A stretch of DNA of 64,000 nt. Origin: DATCJA01 sp963734635. Its GTDB lineage: Bacteria; Acidobacteriota; Vicinamibacteria; Vicinamibacterales; UBA2999. The stretch spans positions 496,001-560,000 of the forward strand of contig CAVTIA010000002.1 of NCBI GenBank assembly GCA_963734635.1, in the 5' to 3' direction. Positions 1 to 8,075 of this stretch are shown here, in pieces. Made by a program: the position numbers and the translations under genes. Position 1 is the stretch's first letter. Every line of letters begins with the position of its first letter. The notes beneath the pieces are model-generated. The model made no database searches and was not told where the DNA came from. It worked only from the letters and a program-made list of their open reading frames with translations.

Positions 1-821
1 TCCACTACGTGAAGCGCGCCGTCCGGGGCAAACGCCAGACCCTGCGGCCTGCCGAGCGGGCACGGAAGCGGATGCACCTCTCCCTTGCGATCGATGCGGT
101 AGATGTAGTCGTACGCGTTGAGCGTTGGCGCTGTGACGAACAGCTCCTGCTCGCTGCTCATTGCCAGGTGGAACGCGGCGACGCTGGCGGGAATCGTCGC
201 AAACGCGGCAGGACGACTATCACGTACGCGAAATACGGTTCCCGATCGATCCCCCACGTACATCGATCCCTCGTCGTCGAACGCAATCCCGCACGCGACG
301 CCCAGATCGCTCGCCACCTGCTCATGCGAACCGTCGTTCTTGATCCGGTAGACAGCGCCCTCGAAGCGGCTGGACACATAGAGGTCTCCATCCGGACCGA
401 AGGCGAACGAAGTCGCGTTGACGATTCCCGATGAAAACGACTCGCGCGTGCCGCTGGCGGTCACGCGGAATATCGATACCGGGGCCTCCTGACCTCGCGG
501 CCCGCTGTAGGTGACGAAAAGATTGCCTGCCCGGTCGAATACAGGGTTGTCGACCTGGTGCAGTCCAGTCGCCCAGCGGGTGCCAATCGTGACATAAGCG
601 GTTTCGAGCGTCGCGCCCGGAACTTTCATCGCCGCGCGGCCCCCTTCCAGGTCCGCCGGAATGATGACCACGAGGCGGCTGGACGCTGCGAATGCCACTC
701 GCGCAACGGTCTCGCCGAGCTGCACCGTCTTTACGTCGTCGACTGAAAACTCGGAACCGAGAATCGTGATCCGCCCACCCTCAACCGCACGAAGCGGGTG
801 GACGGACGTGATGGCCGGCAC
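1..821 (-). CDS. IPT/TIG-NHL repeat protein, partial (C-terminus off the left edge)
   Basis: The minus strand reads without a stop from a GTG at 821-819 to the window edge, about 273 codons. An in-frame TAG lies just upstream at 833-831. The N-terminus (PAITSVHPLRAVEGGRITI and onward, about residues 2-75) looks like an IPT/TIG immunoglobulin-like domain. The rest has repeated NHL/SMP-30-type blades, for example FDRAGNLFVTYSG, FAFGPDGDLYVSSRFEGAVY, FDDEGSMYVGDRSGTVFRV and LAFAPDGALHVV. Such propellers bind ligands or act as lactonases or lyases; nothing here identifies a substrate. No signal peptide is seen at this start, so the product may be cytoplasmic. It lies 69 bp downstream of the HNH gene on the same strand and could share its transcript. 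The gene is cut by the edge, so its total length is unknown. Confidence 0.75.
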   Translation of the reverse strand, partial: MPAITSVHPLRAVEGGRITILGSEFSVDDVKTVQLGETVARVAFAASSRLVVIIPADLEGGRAAMKVPGATLETAYVTIGTRWATGLHQVDNPVFDRAGNLFVTYSGPRGQEAPVSIFRVTASGTRESFSSGIVNATSFAFGPDGDLYVSSRFEGAVYRIKNDGSHEQVASDLGVACGIAFDDEGSMYVGDRSGTVFRVRDSRPAAFATIPASVAAFHLAMSSEQELFVTAPTLNAYDYIYRIDRKGEVHPLPCPLGRPQGLAFAPDGALHVV

Positions 822-890
822 GGGAAGATCCTACTCTTTGCGTTCCCGCGGACCTGCAGGTTTTGATTGTGCGGGTGTCCCGCGGGGACG

Positions 891-1424
891 TCAGGTCTGG
901 TCGAGCTCGACGTTCCAGTACAGATAATCGCGCCAGCTCTCTGGAGCGTTGCGGAGCCCGATGGTGATGCGGATCGCAGGCGCCGAATCGGGACGCCGAG
1001 GCGTGCGCAGCAGCTTCATCCCGGCCTCGCTCGGCGTGCGCCCGCCCTTCTTGCGATTGCACGAAATGCAGCAGGTAACGATGTTTTCCCAGTCCTTGCG
1101 CCCGCCGTGGGCGACCGGCACCACGTGATCGAACGTGAGCTCACCGATTGGCATCGTCTCGTCGCAGTACTGGCAGGTGTAATTGTCGCGGGCGTAGATG
1201 TTCGCGCGGGAAAACGGCACGTAGTCGAACCTACGCTTTATCTTTACGAAACGGAGCAGGCGGATGACCGAAGGCAGCTTGAAGCTGAACGATACGGCCC
1301 TTACCTCGCGGTCATGGACGGCGATCACCTCCACTTTCCCCTGGCACCAGAGCGTCACGGCCTTCTGCCAGTGGACGACTTTCAGGGGCTCATACGAGGC
1401 GTTCAGAAGGAGTGCCTGCTCCAT
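891..1424 (-). CDS. HNH endonuclease
   Basis: A 177-residue protein of the common bacterial HNH family. The zinc and catalytic elements are clear: CQYC near residues 84-87, the FDH motif with H100 in ELTFDHVVP, a central Asn (N114 in WENIV), and CISCNRKKGG at 119-128, giving the second zinc-binding cysteine pair and the last Asn. The N-terminal half (LLLNASYEPLKVVHW...) is the conserved non-catalytic part of this family, which is usually a stand-alone chromosomal gene of unknown physiological role. No toxin, restriction or phage genes are adjacent, so there is no contextual reason to call it a restriction enzyme or homing nuclease. It is divergent from the NlpC/P60 gene across about 100 bp that should hold both promoters. 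Confidence 0.9.
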   Translation of the reverse strand: MEQALLLNASYEPLKVVHWQKAVTLWCQGKVEVIAVHDREVRAVSFSFKLPSVIRLLRFVKIKRRFDYVPFSRANIYARDNYTCQYCDETMPIGELTFDHVVPVAHGGRKDWENIVTCCISCNRKKGGRTPSEAGMKLLRTPRRPDSAPAIRITIGLRNAPESWRDYLYWNVELDQT

Positions 1425-1522
1425 CGGATCAGATTCAATGATAACCGGCCCCCACCTGAGCTGTCCAGAATGGCTGACGTAGAAGACTAGACATCTCAGC
1501 GAGTTACGTCGATATTACACAT

Positions 1523-2146
1523 GTGCCCAGACGTGCGTTGGTCGTCCTCGTGGCCCTCGTGACCGCCGGATGCGCCGCGAGGGGGGCCACGCCGCGACCG
1601 TTTCCTGGCGCTGCTCTTCCTCCCGGCGCCGGCAGCACACCCGATGCCGCGACCCCACCTGATCGTGGCGCTCCGGCGGGTGCCGAGTCGCCCACTGTTG
1701 CGGCGGAATTGGAACCTGGAGCCTTGACCGACCTCATTCAGACGGCAATGGATTTCCTGGGAGTTCCGTACCGGAATGGCGGCAGCGACCCGTCGGGATT
1801 CGACTGCAGCGGGCTGGTGCAGTGGGTGTTCGCCCGGCACGGCGCGATGCTGCCTCGCGAAGCGAAGGATCAATATCGCGCCGGGCGCGGTGTCGATCTG
1901 CGCGACGTGCAGCCTGGAGATTTGATCTTTTTCGAGACCGTAAGCCGCGGCGCGTCACACGTAGGCATCGTGATCGGCGAAGGGCGTTTCATTCACGCGC
2001 CGAGCTCGAACGGCGTCGTGCGCGTTGAGCCCTATACCGCGAACTATTGGATTCGCCGTTACGTCGGTGCACGCCGGGTGATCGATGTCACCGCTTCCGC
2101 CGCCGCGGCGGCGGGCCTTCCTGGATCCGAGAGATCCTCTCGATAA
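1523..2146 (+). CDS. NlpC/P60 family lipoprotein (cell-wall endopeptidase)
   Basis: 207 residues. The N-terminus is a lipoprotein signal with lipobox TAGC (Cys17), followed by a Pro/Ala-rich linker to about residue 65. The NlpC/P60 papain-like domain follows: catalytic Cys95 in FDCSGLVQW, His146 in SHVGIVIG and His158 in FIHAPSS. Family members hydrolyse gamma-D-glutamyl-diaminopimelate or related bonds in peptidoglycan stem peptides, so this one probably acts at the outer membrane or periplasmic face on the wall. The last residues (Ala/Gly/Ser-rich) overlap the 3' end of the convergent coiled-coil gene by 59 bp. Confidence 0.9.
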   Translation: MPRRALVVLVALVTAGCAARGATPRPFPGAALPPGAGSTPDAATPPDRGAPAGAESPTVAAELEPGALTDLIQTAMDFLGVPYRNGGSDPSGFDCSGLVQWVFARHGAMLPREAKDQYRAGRGVDLRDVQPGDLIFFETVSRGASHVGIVIGEGRFIHAPSSNGVVRVEPYTANYWIRRYVGARRVIDVTASAAAAAGLPGSERSSR

Positions 2147-2465
2147 CGTCTTCGTGCAGCACGCGCATGTAGCGCCGCGTTTCTTCGTCGCCGCTGCTGA
2201 TTCGTAGTTCCAACCGAGCAACTACATCGCCAAGTAGTGAGTGCATCTCACGCCGGGTCTCCTGGTCGCCGGCTCGTATTTCCGTGCGGACGCCCTCGAC
2301 AGCTGCCGCTATTTCCTGCCGAATGGCAGAAAATTCAGCGCGCATATCGTCCCCGAGTTGCAAAATTTGCGATTCGAGTGCCGTCATGCGAGCGGGCAGG
2401 AGCTCAAGACCTTCCACTTTTCGTTCGAGAATTTCGATTCGGTGGATCAAAATTGCGTCCGGCAT
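2088..2465 (-). CDS. Small coiled-coil protein, function unknown
   Basis: 125 residues, highly charged and almost entirely alpha-helical by eye. It starts MPDAILIHRIEILERKVEGL and continues with heptad-like Ile/Leu/Val spacing (EFSAIRQEIAAAVEGVRTEI) to a basic tail. No signal peptide, membrane segment or catalytic motif is seen. Similar short coiled-coil proteins occur in many Acidobacteria without assigned function. The 3' end overlaps the convergent NlpC/P60 gene by 59 bp. The consistent heptad pattern is the reason to treat it as real rather than as an antisense frame. Confidence 0.6.
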   Translation of the reverse strand: MPDAILIHRIEILERKVEGLELLPARMTALESQILQLGDDMRAEFSAIRQEIAAAVEGVRTEIRAGDQETRREMHSLLGDVVARLELRISSGDEETRRYMRVLHEDVIERISRIQEGPPPRRRKR

Positions 2466-2626
2466 GCCGTGGCTCTATCCCGCTGGATGTGCCACGTGCG
2501 TGCCGGCGGGACGACGGTAGCATCGTCAGAGCGTCGGCGCAAACCAGGGCCGAGCCGGACGCGACGAACGCAGGTGATCGAAATCCCGTCTCCGTGTCTC
2601 TGTATCTCTGTGGGTCCGTGATCGCA

Positions 2627-2682
2627 GTCCGGCTGAAGCCGGACACTACTACTGAATCCGTACGGTCCGGCTAAAGCCGGAC
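2627..2682. repeat. Two family-A dispersed palindromes
   Basis: Two copies of GTCCGGCTGAAGCCGGAC-type perfect palindromes (the second has TAAA in the middle) sit between the coiled-coil gene and the metallopeptidase gene. The same element recurs at 21388, 29411, 29449, 29486, 57144 and 57216. A low-complexity stretch with repeated TGTCTC/TCTGTG words (about 2590-2615) precedes it, and a similar one occurs on the minus strand near 42600. Confidence 0.85.
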
Positions 2683-2710
2683 ACTGACGTGTACTCAGGC
2701 GGTTACGTAC

Positions 2711-3559
2711 TCAGGCGGCGCGGAAGTCGCCGGTTGCGCGGCGTGTAGTGGTCCGAAGGAACTGTCTCGTGTTCAGATCGTCTTCCGTGTACGCGGCGAT
2801 CACGCGGGGCACACGCAACGGCTCAACACGGCAGTTCACATCGGGCGGTGCCGCCGGCTGCGGTTGCAGCACCTCTGTGTACCGCTGCGGGTAGGACGGA
2901 AACGCACGGAAGGTGGTGCCAACCACACCACCGTATCTGTTCGTGAGATCGTCGAAATTGTGCCGCAGGAAATCGCACACCTGCGGATCCGGCTTCGAAT
3001 CGAGATACTGATTCACCATCTCCACGACGTTCGTAAAGAATCGATCGCCGTGACAGTTCGCCGAATAGGTACCGTCCGCGCGCTCCATGCGTCGAATGCC
3101 GGGACGCTGCGGATCGATGTGATAGAGCTCGTGAACGATCGTGTCCAGCTTGGCCACCCAGTTCGGCTGTCCCTTGTAGTGAAGCTGCTTGCGGCTGCGC
3201 GCCAGCATCTGATCGCAGAAACGCGGCAGCGCAAACGACACCATGTAGTCGACCGAATCCCCTTCGACGTGCACACGAGGCGACTTGGTGACGAACCACT
3301 CGGATCGACGCGTGAAGTGACCCGTGTCGCGATCGCGCCAGTAGTAGTAACCAGGCTCGCTTGGCGGCAGGCAGATGCAGTGGCACGTGGCGTACGCGCC
3401 CTCGGCGGCCGTGCGGCCCGCGCGCGCAAATACCAGCACGCGCTTCATGTCGATGAACGACAACGTGGGCACGCGAGCCACGATGTCCGTCATCAGCCGG
3501 AAAAGATGGTCCGTGTAATTGATCATCGCAATCCGCCGCCGTACAGAAATGCGCCGCAC
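2711..3559 (-). CDS. Putative zinc metallopeptidase-like protein
   Basis: Up to 282 residues from the ATG at 3559; the internal MINYTDH methionine, 11 codons later, is an equally good start. The key feature is an HExxH zinc motif, TIVHELYHIDP, with His143, Glu144 and His147. Family members are described only as putative metallopeptidases and the substrate is unknown. The Cys pair in CHCICLPP (about residues 59-63) and the later Cys in ANCHGDRF could bind metal. No signal peptide is evident, so a cytoplasmic location is likely. The gene stands alone, 160 bp from mtgA. Confidence 0.65.
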   Translation of the reverse strand: MRRISVRRRIAMINYTDHLFRLMTDIVARVPTLSFIDMKRVLVFARAGRTAAEGAYATCHCICLPPSEPGYYYWRDRDTGHFTRRSEWFVTKSPRVHVEGDSVDYMVSFALPRFCDQMLARSRKQLHYKGQPNWVAKLDTIVHELYHIDPQRPGIRRMERADGTYSANCHGDRFFTNVVEMVNQYLDSKPDPQVCDFLRHNFDDLTNRYGGVVGTTFRAFPSYPQRYTEVLQPQPAAPPDVNCRVEPLRVPRVIAAYTEDDLNTRQFLRTTTRRATGDFRAA

Positions 3560-3719
3560 AAAATCCCCGCTTGTAGGAGATGCAGCGGCCTTCAGCGCAA
3601 TTCTTTCGCGCGCGTTTCAGTTGTGCGTTGTGAACGAGCCGCGTCGATTATATAGCTTTATCGGTGCGACTTTTCGCGCACTTCACTCAACAATTCGTCG
3701 TTTTTTCGCAGATCGTCGC

Positions 3720-4649
3720 TTACCGAACAGGTGAGGGCTCTGCAATTTCGGGAACTGATGACGAGGGAGTTGGGAATGGCTGTGGTTCGGGTGTGCTACT
3801 CGGTGGTGTGGATGGCTCGACCGAGATCTCTCCATCGATCGATCCTTCTTCGGAAGCAGGTGCGTCGACCGATTCGAGAGGCGTGAGGTTCTCATCTGGT
3901 GTCGAAGTGACGGGCACCGGAACGACGGGCGCGGGTGTCGGTGGCGTCACTTCTCCCATGCGGCTCAGAATCAGCTTCTGACGACGAAACAATCGTGTGT
4001 TGGGACGTGACGGGTTCAACACGCGAGGGTTGATGATGGCGCCCGCGAGGAGCGCCGCCTGTTCGGCATTCAGGGCGGATGCCGAAACGCCAAAGTACGT
4101 GCGGGCGGCTGCCTCCGCACCCCAGATCCCGTCGCCCCATTCGATCACGTTCAGATAGATTTCGAAAATTCGCGCCTTGGGAAGTGCCGCCTCGAGGCGG
4201 CGCGCGATGATGAGCTCGCGCAGCTTGCGCAGAGGGTTGCGCGAGGGCGTCAGATAGAGATTCTTCGCCAGCTGCTGGGTAATCGTGCTGGCGCCGCGAA
4301 CGGCACGACCCTGCTCCCAGTTGACGCGCATCGACTCACGAATCTGTTCCAGGTCGATCCCCTCGTGATCCCAGAAGGCGGCGTCCTCCGCCACCAGAAC
4401 CGCCCGTTTTAAAGGCTGGGAGACGCGGGAATACGGCACCCATCGCTGGACGTGGCGTACGCGCTTCCCTTCGCGCGCCGCCTCGGCCGCACGCAGCTCC
4501 ATGAACGCCGTTGTCGAGGGATTCGTCTTCGCGAGTACGCGGACGTCGGGAAGCGTCAGGTAGACGTAGGCGAGGGTAGCAAACGTGATCGCGCCGAGTA
4601 TGACGAAGATCCGGAGAAGCGGAACGCGACGTTTAGCCACCGACAACAA
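3720..4649 (-). CDS. mtgA: Monofunctional biosynthetic peptidoglycan transglycosylase
   Basis: GT51 glycosyltransferase that polymerises lipid II into glycan strands at the periplasmic face of the inner membrane. One N-terminal transmembrane anchor (LLRIFVILGAITFATLAYVY) is followed by the GT51 signatures in order: EDAAFWDHEG with catalytic Glu88, GASTITQQLAKNLYL, RKLRELIIARRLE and NVIEWGDGIWG. There is no transpeptidase domain, hence monofunctional. An unusual Pro/Ser/Thr/Glu-rich tail of about 70 residues follows the catalytic domain. The frame opens with TTG at 4649 inside the 3' end of the M48 gene; a GTG at 4640 (giving a protein starting VAKRRVPLL) is an alternative start. The overlap implies translational coupling to the M48 gene. 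Confidence 0.9.
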   Translation of the reverse strand: MLSVAKRRVPLLRIFVILGAITFATLAYVYLTLPDVRVLAKTNPSTTAFMELRAAEAAREGKRVRHVQRWVPYSRVSQPLKRAVLVAEDAAFWDHEGIDLEQIRESMRVNWEQGRAVRGASTITQQLAKNLYLTPSRNPLRKLRELIIARRLEAALPKARIFEIYLNVIEWGDGIWGAEAAARTYFGVSASALNAEQAALLAGAIINPRVLNPSRPNTRLFRRQKLILSRMGEVTPPTPAPVVPVPVTSTPDENLTPLESVDAPASEEGSIDGEISVEPSTPPSSTPEPQPFPTPSSSVPEIAEPSPVR

Positions 4650-6126
4650 TTTTGATACGGTTGCCCGGCTGTAGCGTCGAACCAGGTGTGGAATTGTTCA
4701 TGACCGCCAGGGTAGCGGCGGTGATTACGCCGCCCGACCGCTCGGCGATCGATGCCCACGTATCCCCCGCCCTGACCACGTAAAAGTCAACGCGGTTGGG
4801 ACGGATGTTCTCGGCTTCAGCCGCGGTCATCGAGCGGAAGGAGCGGATGCTCGTGAGAAAGGCCGCGTCGGCCTGCTGGAACGCAGCGGGTGCTGCAAGA
4901 CCAGCCACGATGTAAACCTTCCCGTCGTACGCGATGTGCGCCGCGCGCGTGGTCATCTGACCAAGGTCCTGCATCTGACCCTGGTACTCGCCGATGAACG
5001 CGTCTAGCCCGTTGATCCTGGAGCCCTCGCCGCGGACGAACCGGAACCCGGCGCTGTCCATGCTGTTCCGGGCAATCTCCTGGATGTTGCGTCCACGGGG
5101 CATTTCTACGAGCTGCAACAGCATGAACACGTTAGCGCCCGGCGCCTTGACGACCACCTGTTGCGGGCTGTTGGAGATTTCCCATTTTTCAGGGAAGTCG
5201 ATTCTGAACCGCAGAACGGGATGGAGAAACGCGCTGCCACGCGCGATGCCCTGCTCCGGGTTGTCGCCGTAGACGATGCCGTCGATGCGCTGGTCGAACG
5301 CGTCGCGGTTGGTGGAGAACGACCCGCCAGCCGCTTTCAACTGCTGAACGGTTGGCTGAATCTCGCTCACACGTGAGAGCGGATCAGGGTGGGTGGACAG
5401 CCAGTTCGGGACGCCCCGTCGATCACCGGCCGCTTCGTCAAGTCGTCCGAGCGTCGAAAGAAACGCCGGGACCGCCGCCGGATCCCATCCGAGCTGCGAT
5501 TCGTATTTCGCACCCAGCTGATCTGACTGCAACTCGTCGTCGCGCCCATATTTGAGGAACAGCACGCCGAGCGCCTGCGCGCCCAGGTCGCCGAACGGTC
5601 GCGCCACCGGGACGAATATGCCGAGCGCAATGAGACCCGCCTGACCGCCGACCTGCCGCGTGTACTGCTGCGCCGAATGCCGCGCGGTAACGTGGCCGAT
5701 CTCGTGTCCGAGAACGCCGGCGAGCTCCGCCTCGTTGTCGAGAAAGGGCATGATCCCGCGGGTGATATAGATCGCCCCGCCCGGCACCGCGAACGCGTTC
5801 ACCGCGGGAACGTCCACCACCGTGAACCGCCATGGCAACTGCGGACGTTCGGAAATCTTCGCCATGCGCCAGCCGATTTCGCTGACGTAGCGCTGCAGCT
5901 CGGGGTCGTTGTAGACCCCCATCTCCTCTTTGATCTGCGGCTCCGACTCGTTGGCAATCGAGATTTCCTGCGCCTCGCTCATCAACGAGATTTCGCGGCG
6001 GCCTGTTACAGGATTGGTGGCGCAGGCGGCGAGGAGCGCAAGCAGAACAGCCGATGTCGTCAGGGACACCGGTAGCTGGAGGCCTTCGGGCCTCCGGACA
6101 AAACGAACGAACGGAAGCCACATCAT
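4633..6126 (-). CDS. M48 family metalloprotease lipoprotein with LysM-like C-terminus
   Basis: About 497 residues. An N-terminal hydrophobic segment ends in the lipobox LLAACATNP, so the product is a likely outer-membrane or periplasmic lipoprotein. The M48 domain carries HEIGH (GVLGHEIGHVTARHS) and the downstream acidic ligand region DDELQSDQLGAKY. This resembles BepA/LoiP-type periplasmic chaperone-proteases that act on outer-membrane proteins. The C-terminal 50 residues (YVVRAGDTWASIAERSGG ... LQPGNRIKIV) form a LysM-like peptidoglycan-binding module, which fits the downstream transglycosylase partner. The start is taken as ATG at 6126; TTG at 6132 and ATG at 6123 are in frame. Two family-C palindromes lie immediately upstream. 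Confidence 0.88.
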   Translation of the reverse strand: MMWLPFVRFVRRPEGLQLPVSLTTSAVLLALLAACATNPVTGRREISLMSEAQEISIANESEPQIKEEMGVYNDPELQRYVSEIGWRMAKISERPQLPWRFTVVDVPAVNAFAVPGGAIYITRGIMPFLDNEAELAGVLGHEIGHVTARHSAQQYTRQVGGQAGLIALGIFVPVARPFGDLGAQALGVLFLKYGRDDELQSDQLGAKYESQLGWDPAAVPAFLSTLGRLDEAAGDRRGVPNWLSTHPDPLSRVSEIQPTVQQLKAAGGSFSTNRDAFDQRIDGIVYGDNPEQGIARGSAFLHPVLRFRIDFPEKWEISNSPQQVVVKAPGANVFMLLQLVEMPRGRNIQEIARNSMDSAGFRFVRGEGSRINGLDAFIGEYQGQMQDLGQMTTRAAHIAYDGKVYIVAGLAAPAAFQQADAAFLTSIRSFRSMTAAEAENIRPNRVDFYVVRAGDTWASIAERSGGVITAATLAVMNNSTPGSTLQPGNRIKIVVGG

Positions 6127-6135
6127 CGTCAATCC

Positions 6136-6196
6136 GCCCGGTCAAAAGGACCCGGCCTACTTCCAGTTCCGCCGGGTCCAAAAGAGCCCGGCCTAC
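6136..6196. repeat. Two family-C dispersed palindromes
   Basis: Two copies of the CCGGGTCC...GGACCCGG element with CCTAC tails, at 6136-6160 and 6171-6196, fill the gap between the DapA-family and M48 genes. One arm of each copy carries a mismatch. Confidence 0.8.
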
Positions 6197-6201
6197 AAAA
6201 G

Positions 6202-7104
6202 CTACGCGCTGACGCGTTCGAGCAGCCCCAGCGCTTCGAGCTGCGTCCGCAGCGTGTCCACCACCTGAGGCGCGACCGGACGAAGCGGCGGCCGCGGAGC
6301 GCCGCCGGCGTAGCCCATGAGGTTGAGCGCAGCCTTGAGTGCCGGAACGCCGTGCTGCCCGCCGATGGTGCGCGCAAGCGGAATCAGCCGGCTCTGCAGC
6401 TCGCGTGCTTCGTTCAAGTGCCCCTCACGGACCAACGCCTGCAACAGCACGCAGGCGTCTGGTGCAAGTTGCGCGAGCGCAAGGATCGCGCCATCGCAGC
6501 CGACACAAAGAGCCGCAAAAACGGTGGCGGCCGAGCCTGCCAGCACCGAGAAATCGTCGGGCGTCCGCGCAATGAAATCGGCAATCTGCGCGAGGTCGCT
6601 CCCCGACTCCTTCATGCCGACGATATTCGGGTGAGTTCCCAAGCGGGCTACCGCGTCGGGCAACAGGTTGACACCCGTATACATCGTCACGTTGTAGAGC
6701 AACACCGGGATGGGCGATGCGTCGGCCACTTCAACGTAATGCCGCACGAACACATCCGTGGTCATCTGCGCCTTGAAAAATGCGGGCGTCCGCACGAGCG
6801 CGGCGTCTGCACCAGCCGAGGCAGCGCGCCGGGTCGCGGCAATCGTGGCCCGTGTGGACTCGCGACCCGTTCCGACGACCATCGGCCGGTTCCTGGGCAT
6901 TTCGGCGCGCACGATGTCGATAACCCGATCTGTTTCGTCCTCATCGAGCTGGGGCGCCTCACCGTTCGATCCGAGCACGACGAGGCCCGTGAGCGGCGTG
7001 GCCATCCATCGCACAACGTTGGAGCGGAGTCCCTGCTCGTCGAGCGTGTCGTCGCTGAGGAAGGGCGTGACGATCGGGGTGAAGATACCGGTGAACCGTT
7101 TCAT
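6202..7104 (-). CDS. DapA/N-acetylneuraminate-lyase superfamily protein (class I aldolase)
   Basis: 300 residues starting MKRFTGIFTPIVTPF. It is a full-length (beta/alpha)8 DHDPS/NAL/HOGA-type lyase: GSNGEAPQL in the dicarboxylate-binding loop position, Tyr137 in LLYNVTMYTG, and the Schiff-base lysine Lys165 in GMKESGSD. These residues support pyruvate-dependent aldol chemistry. They do not separate dihydrodipicolinate synthase from 4-hydroxy-2-oxoglutarate aldolase or sugar-acid lyases. The GSNGE in place of GTTGE, together with placement at the end of a peptide-transport operon, favours a catabolic role over lysine synthesis. The ATG overlaps the stop of the upstream permease gene by 4 bp (ATGA). 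Confidence 0.85.
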   Translation of the reverse strand: MKRFTGIFTPIVTPFLSDDTLDEQGLRSNVVRWMATPLTGLVVLGSNGEAPQLDEDETDRVIDIVRAEMPRNRPMVVGTGRESTRATIAATRRAASAGADAALVRTPAFFKAQMTTDVFVRHYVEVADASPIPVLLYNVTMYTGVNLLPDAVARLGTHPNIVGMKESGSDLAQIADFIARTPDDFSVLAGSAATVFAALCVGCDGAILALAQLAPDACVLLQALVREGHLNEARELQSRLIPLARTIGGQHGVPALKAALNLMGYAGGAPRPPLRPVAPQVVDTLRTQLEALGLLERVSA

Positions 7105-8075
7105 GGCTCCAATTGTACAGGTGTGCGCCCCGCTCCCTGCACCACGAGGTTGACGCCGAGGACGACCAGAAAAATTGCTGCCGCCGGTGCGAGCATCCAC
7201 GGCGCATCGACGACGAGCGAGATGTTTGCGGCCTCCTGCAACATGGTGCCCCACGTGGGCACCGTGTCGGGAAAGCCAAGGCCGACGTACGACAGCGTCG
7301 CCTCGGCCATGATGAAGGCCGGCAGCAGCAGCGTGGCCTGCGCTGCCAGGTAGCCGCCGGTCGCCGGTAGAAGATGTCGCGTAAGCAGGCGCCATGGCGT
7401 GGCGCCAAGCGCACGCCCTGCCGTCACATACTCGCGCTCGCGCTCAGATGCCACGATGGCGCGCACGCCGCGTGCCACGATCGGCCAGCCGAGAAGCGCG
7501 AATATCGACGCCAGCAGCACGAACACCGTCGCGGGCGACAGAACCAGCGGCATGGCGGCGCGCAGGGCGAGCGCCACATAGATTGCCGGCAGCACCAGGA
7601 CGAAGTCGGTAAACCTGGAGAGCGCGTGATCGATCGCGCCGCCAGCGTAGCCAGCGAGGCCACCGACAAATGCCCCTACGAGCAGCGCGCCGAGCGTGCC
7701 GATCAACGCCAGTCCGAGCGAGGTGCGAGCACTGTAAAGGAGGCGCGCAAACGTGTCGCGGCCGAGGCTGTCGGCGCCGAGCAGGAGCAGTGGACCGCCA
7801 TCCACTTCGTGCACGGTAACCAGGCGGCCGTCGGTGAACCATCGCAGCGATACGGGCTGAGAGGTGTCCTCTTCAAATCGCCGCTCCAGAGGATTGACGA
7901 GGCGCTGTGGGTAGATGAACGGCGCCCGCGGCGCCCCGTTAAACACGTGAATGGCGGTGGGCGGCGCGTACAGCGAACCGGGATGCCGGCGGTCGGGCGC
8001 ATTCGGCGCGAGCCACGGCGCGGCAATGGTGACGAGAACCGCAGCCGCGAGGAGCCACAGGCCGGCCCGCTTCAT
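7101..8075 (-). CDS. ABC peptide/nickel-type permease, DppC-like
   Basis: About 324 residues from ATG 8075 (MKRAGLWLLAAAVLV). There is an N-terminal transmembrane segment, a periplasmic segment of about 80 residues, and then the permease core of about five helices. The EAA loop (EYVTAGRALGATPWRLLTRH) would contact the ATPase. A DppC/OppC-like signature, GADSLGRDTFARLLYSARTSL, precedes the core. The start chosen overlaps the stop of the DppB-like gene by 4 bp, so the pair is translationally coupled; an upstream extension of the frame would run through coding sequence and is unlikely. No ATP-binding subunit gene is present in the operon. Confidence 0.88.
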   Translation of the reverse strand: MKRAGLWLLAAAVLVTIAAPWLAPNAPDRRHPGSLYAPPTAIHVFNGAPRAPFIYPQRLVNPLERRFEEDTSQPVSLRWFTDGRLVTVHEVDGGPLLLLGADSLGRDTFARLLYSARTSLGLALIGTLGALLVGAFVGGLAGYAGGAIDHALSRFTDFVLVLPAIYVALALRAAMPLVLSPATVFVLLASIFALLGWPIVARGVRAIVASEREREYVTAGRALGATPWRLLTRHLLPATGGYLAAQATLLLPAFIMAEATLSYVGLGFPDTVPTWGTMLQEAANISLVVDAPWMLAPAAAIFLVVLGVNLVVQGAGRTPVQLEP

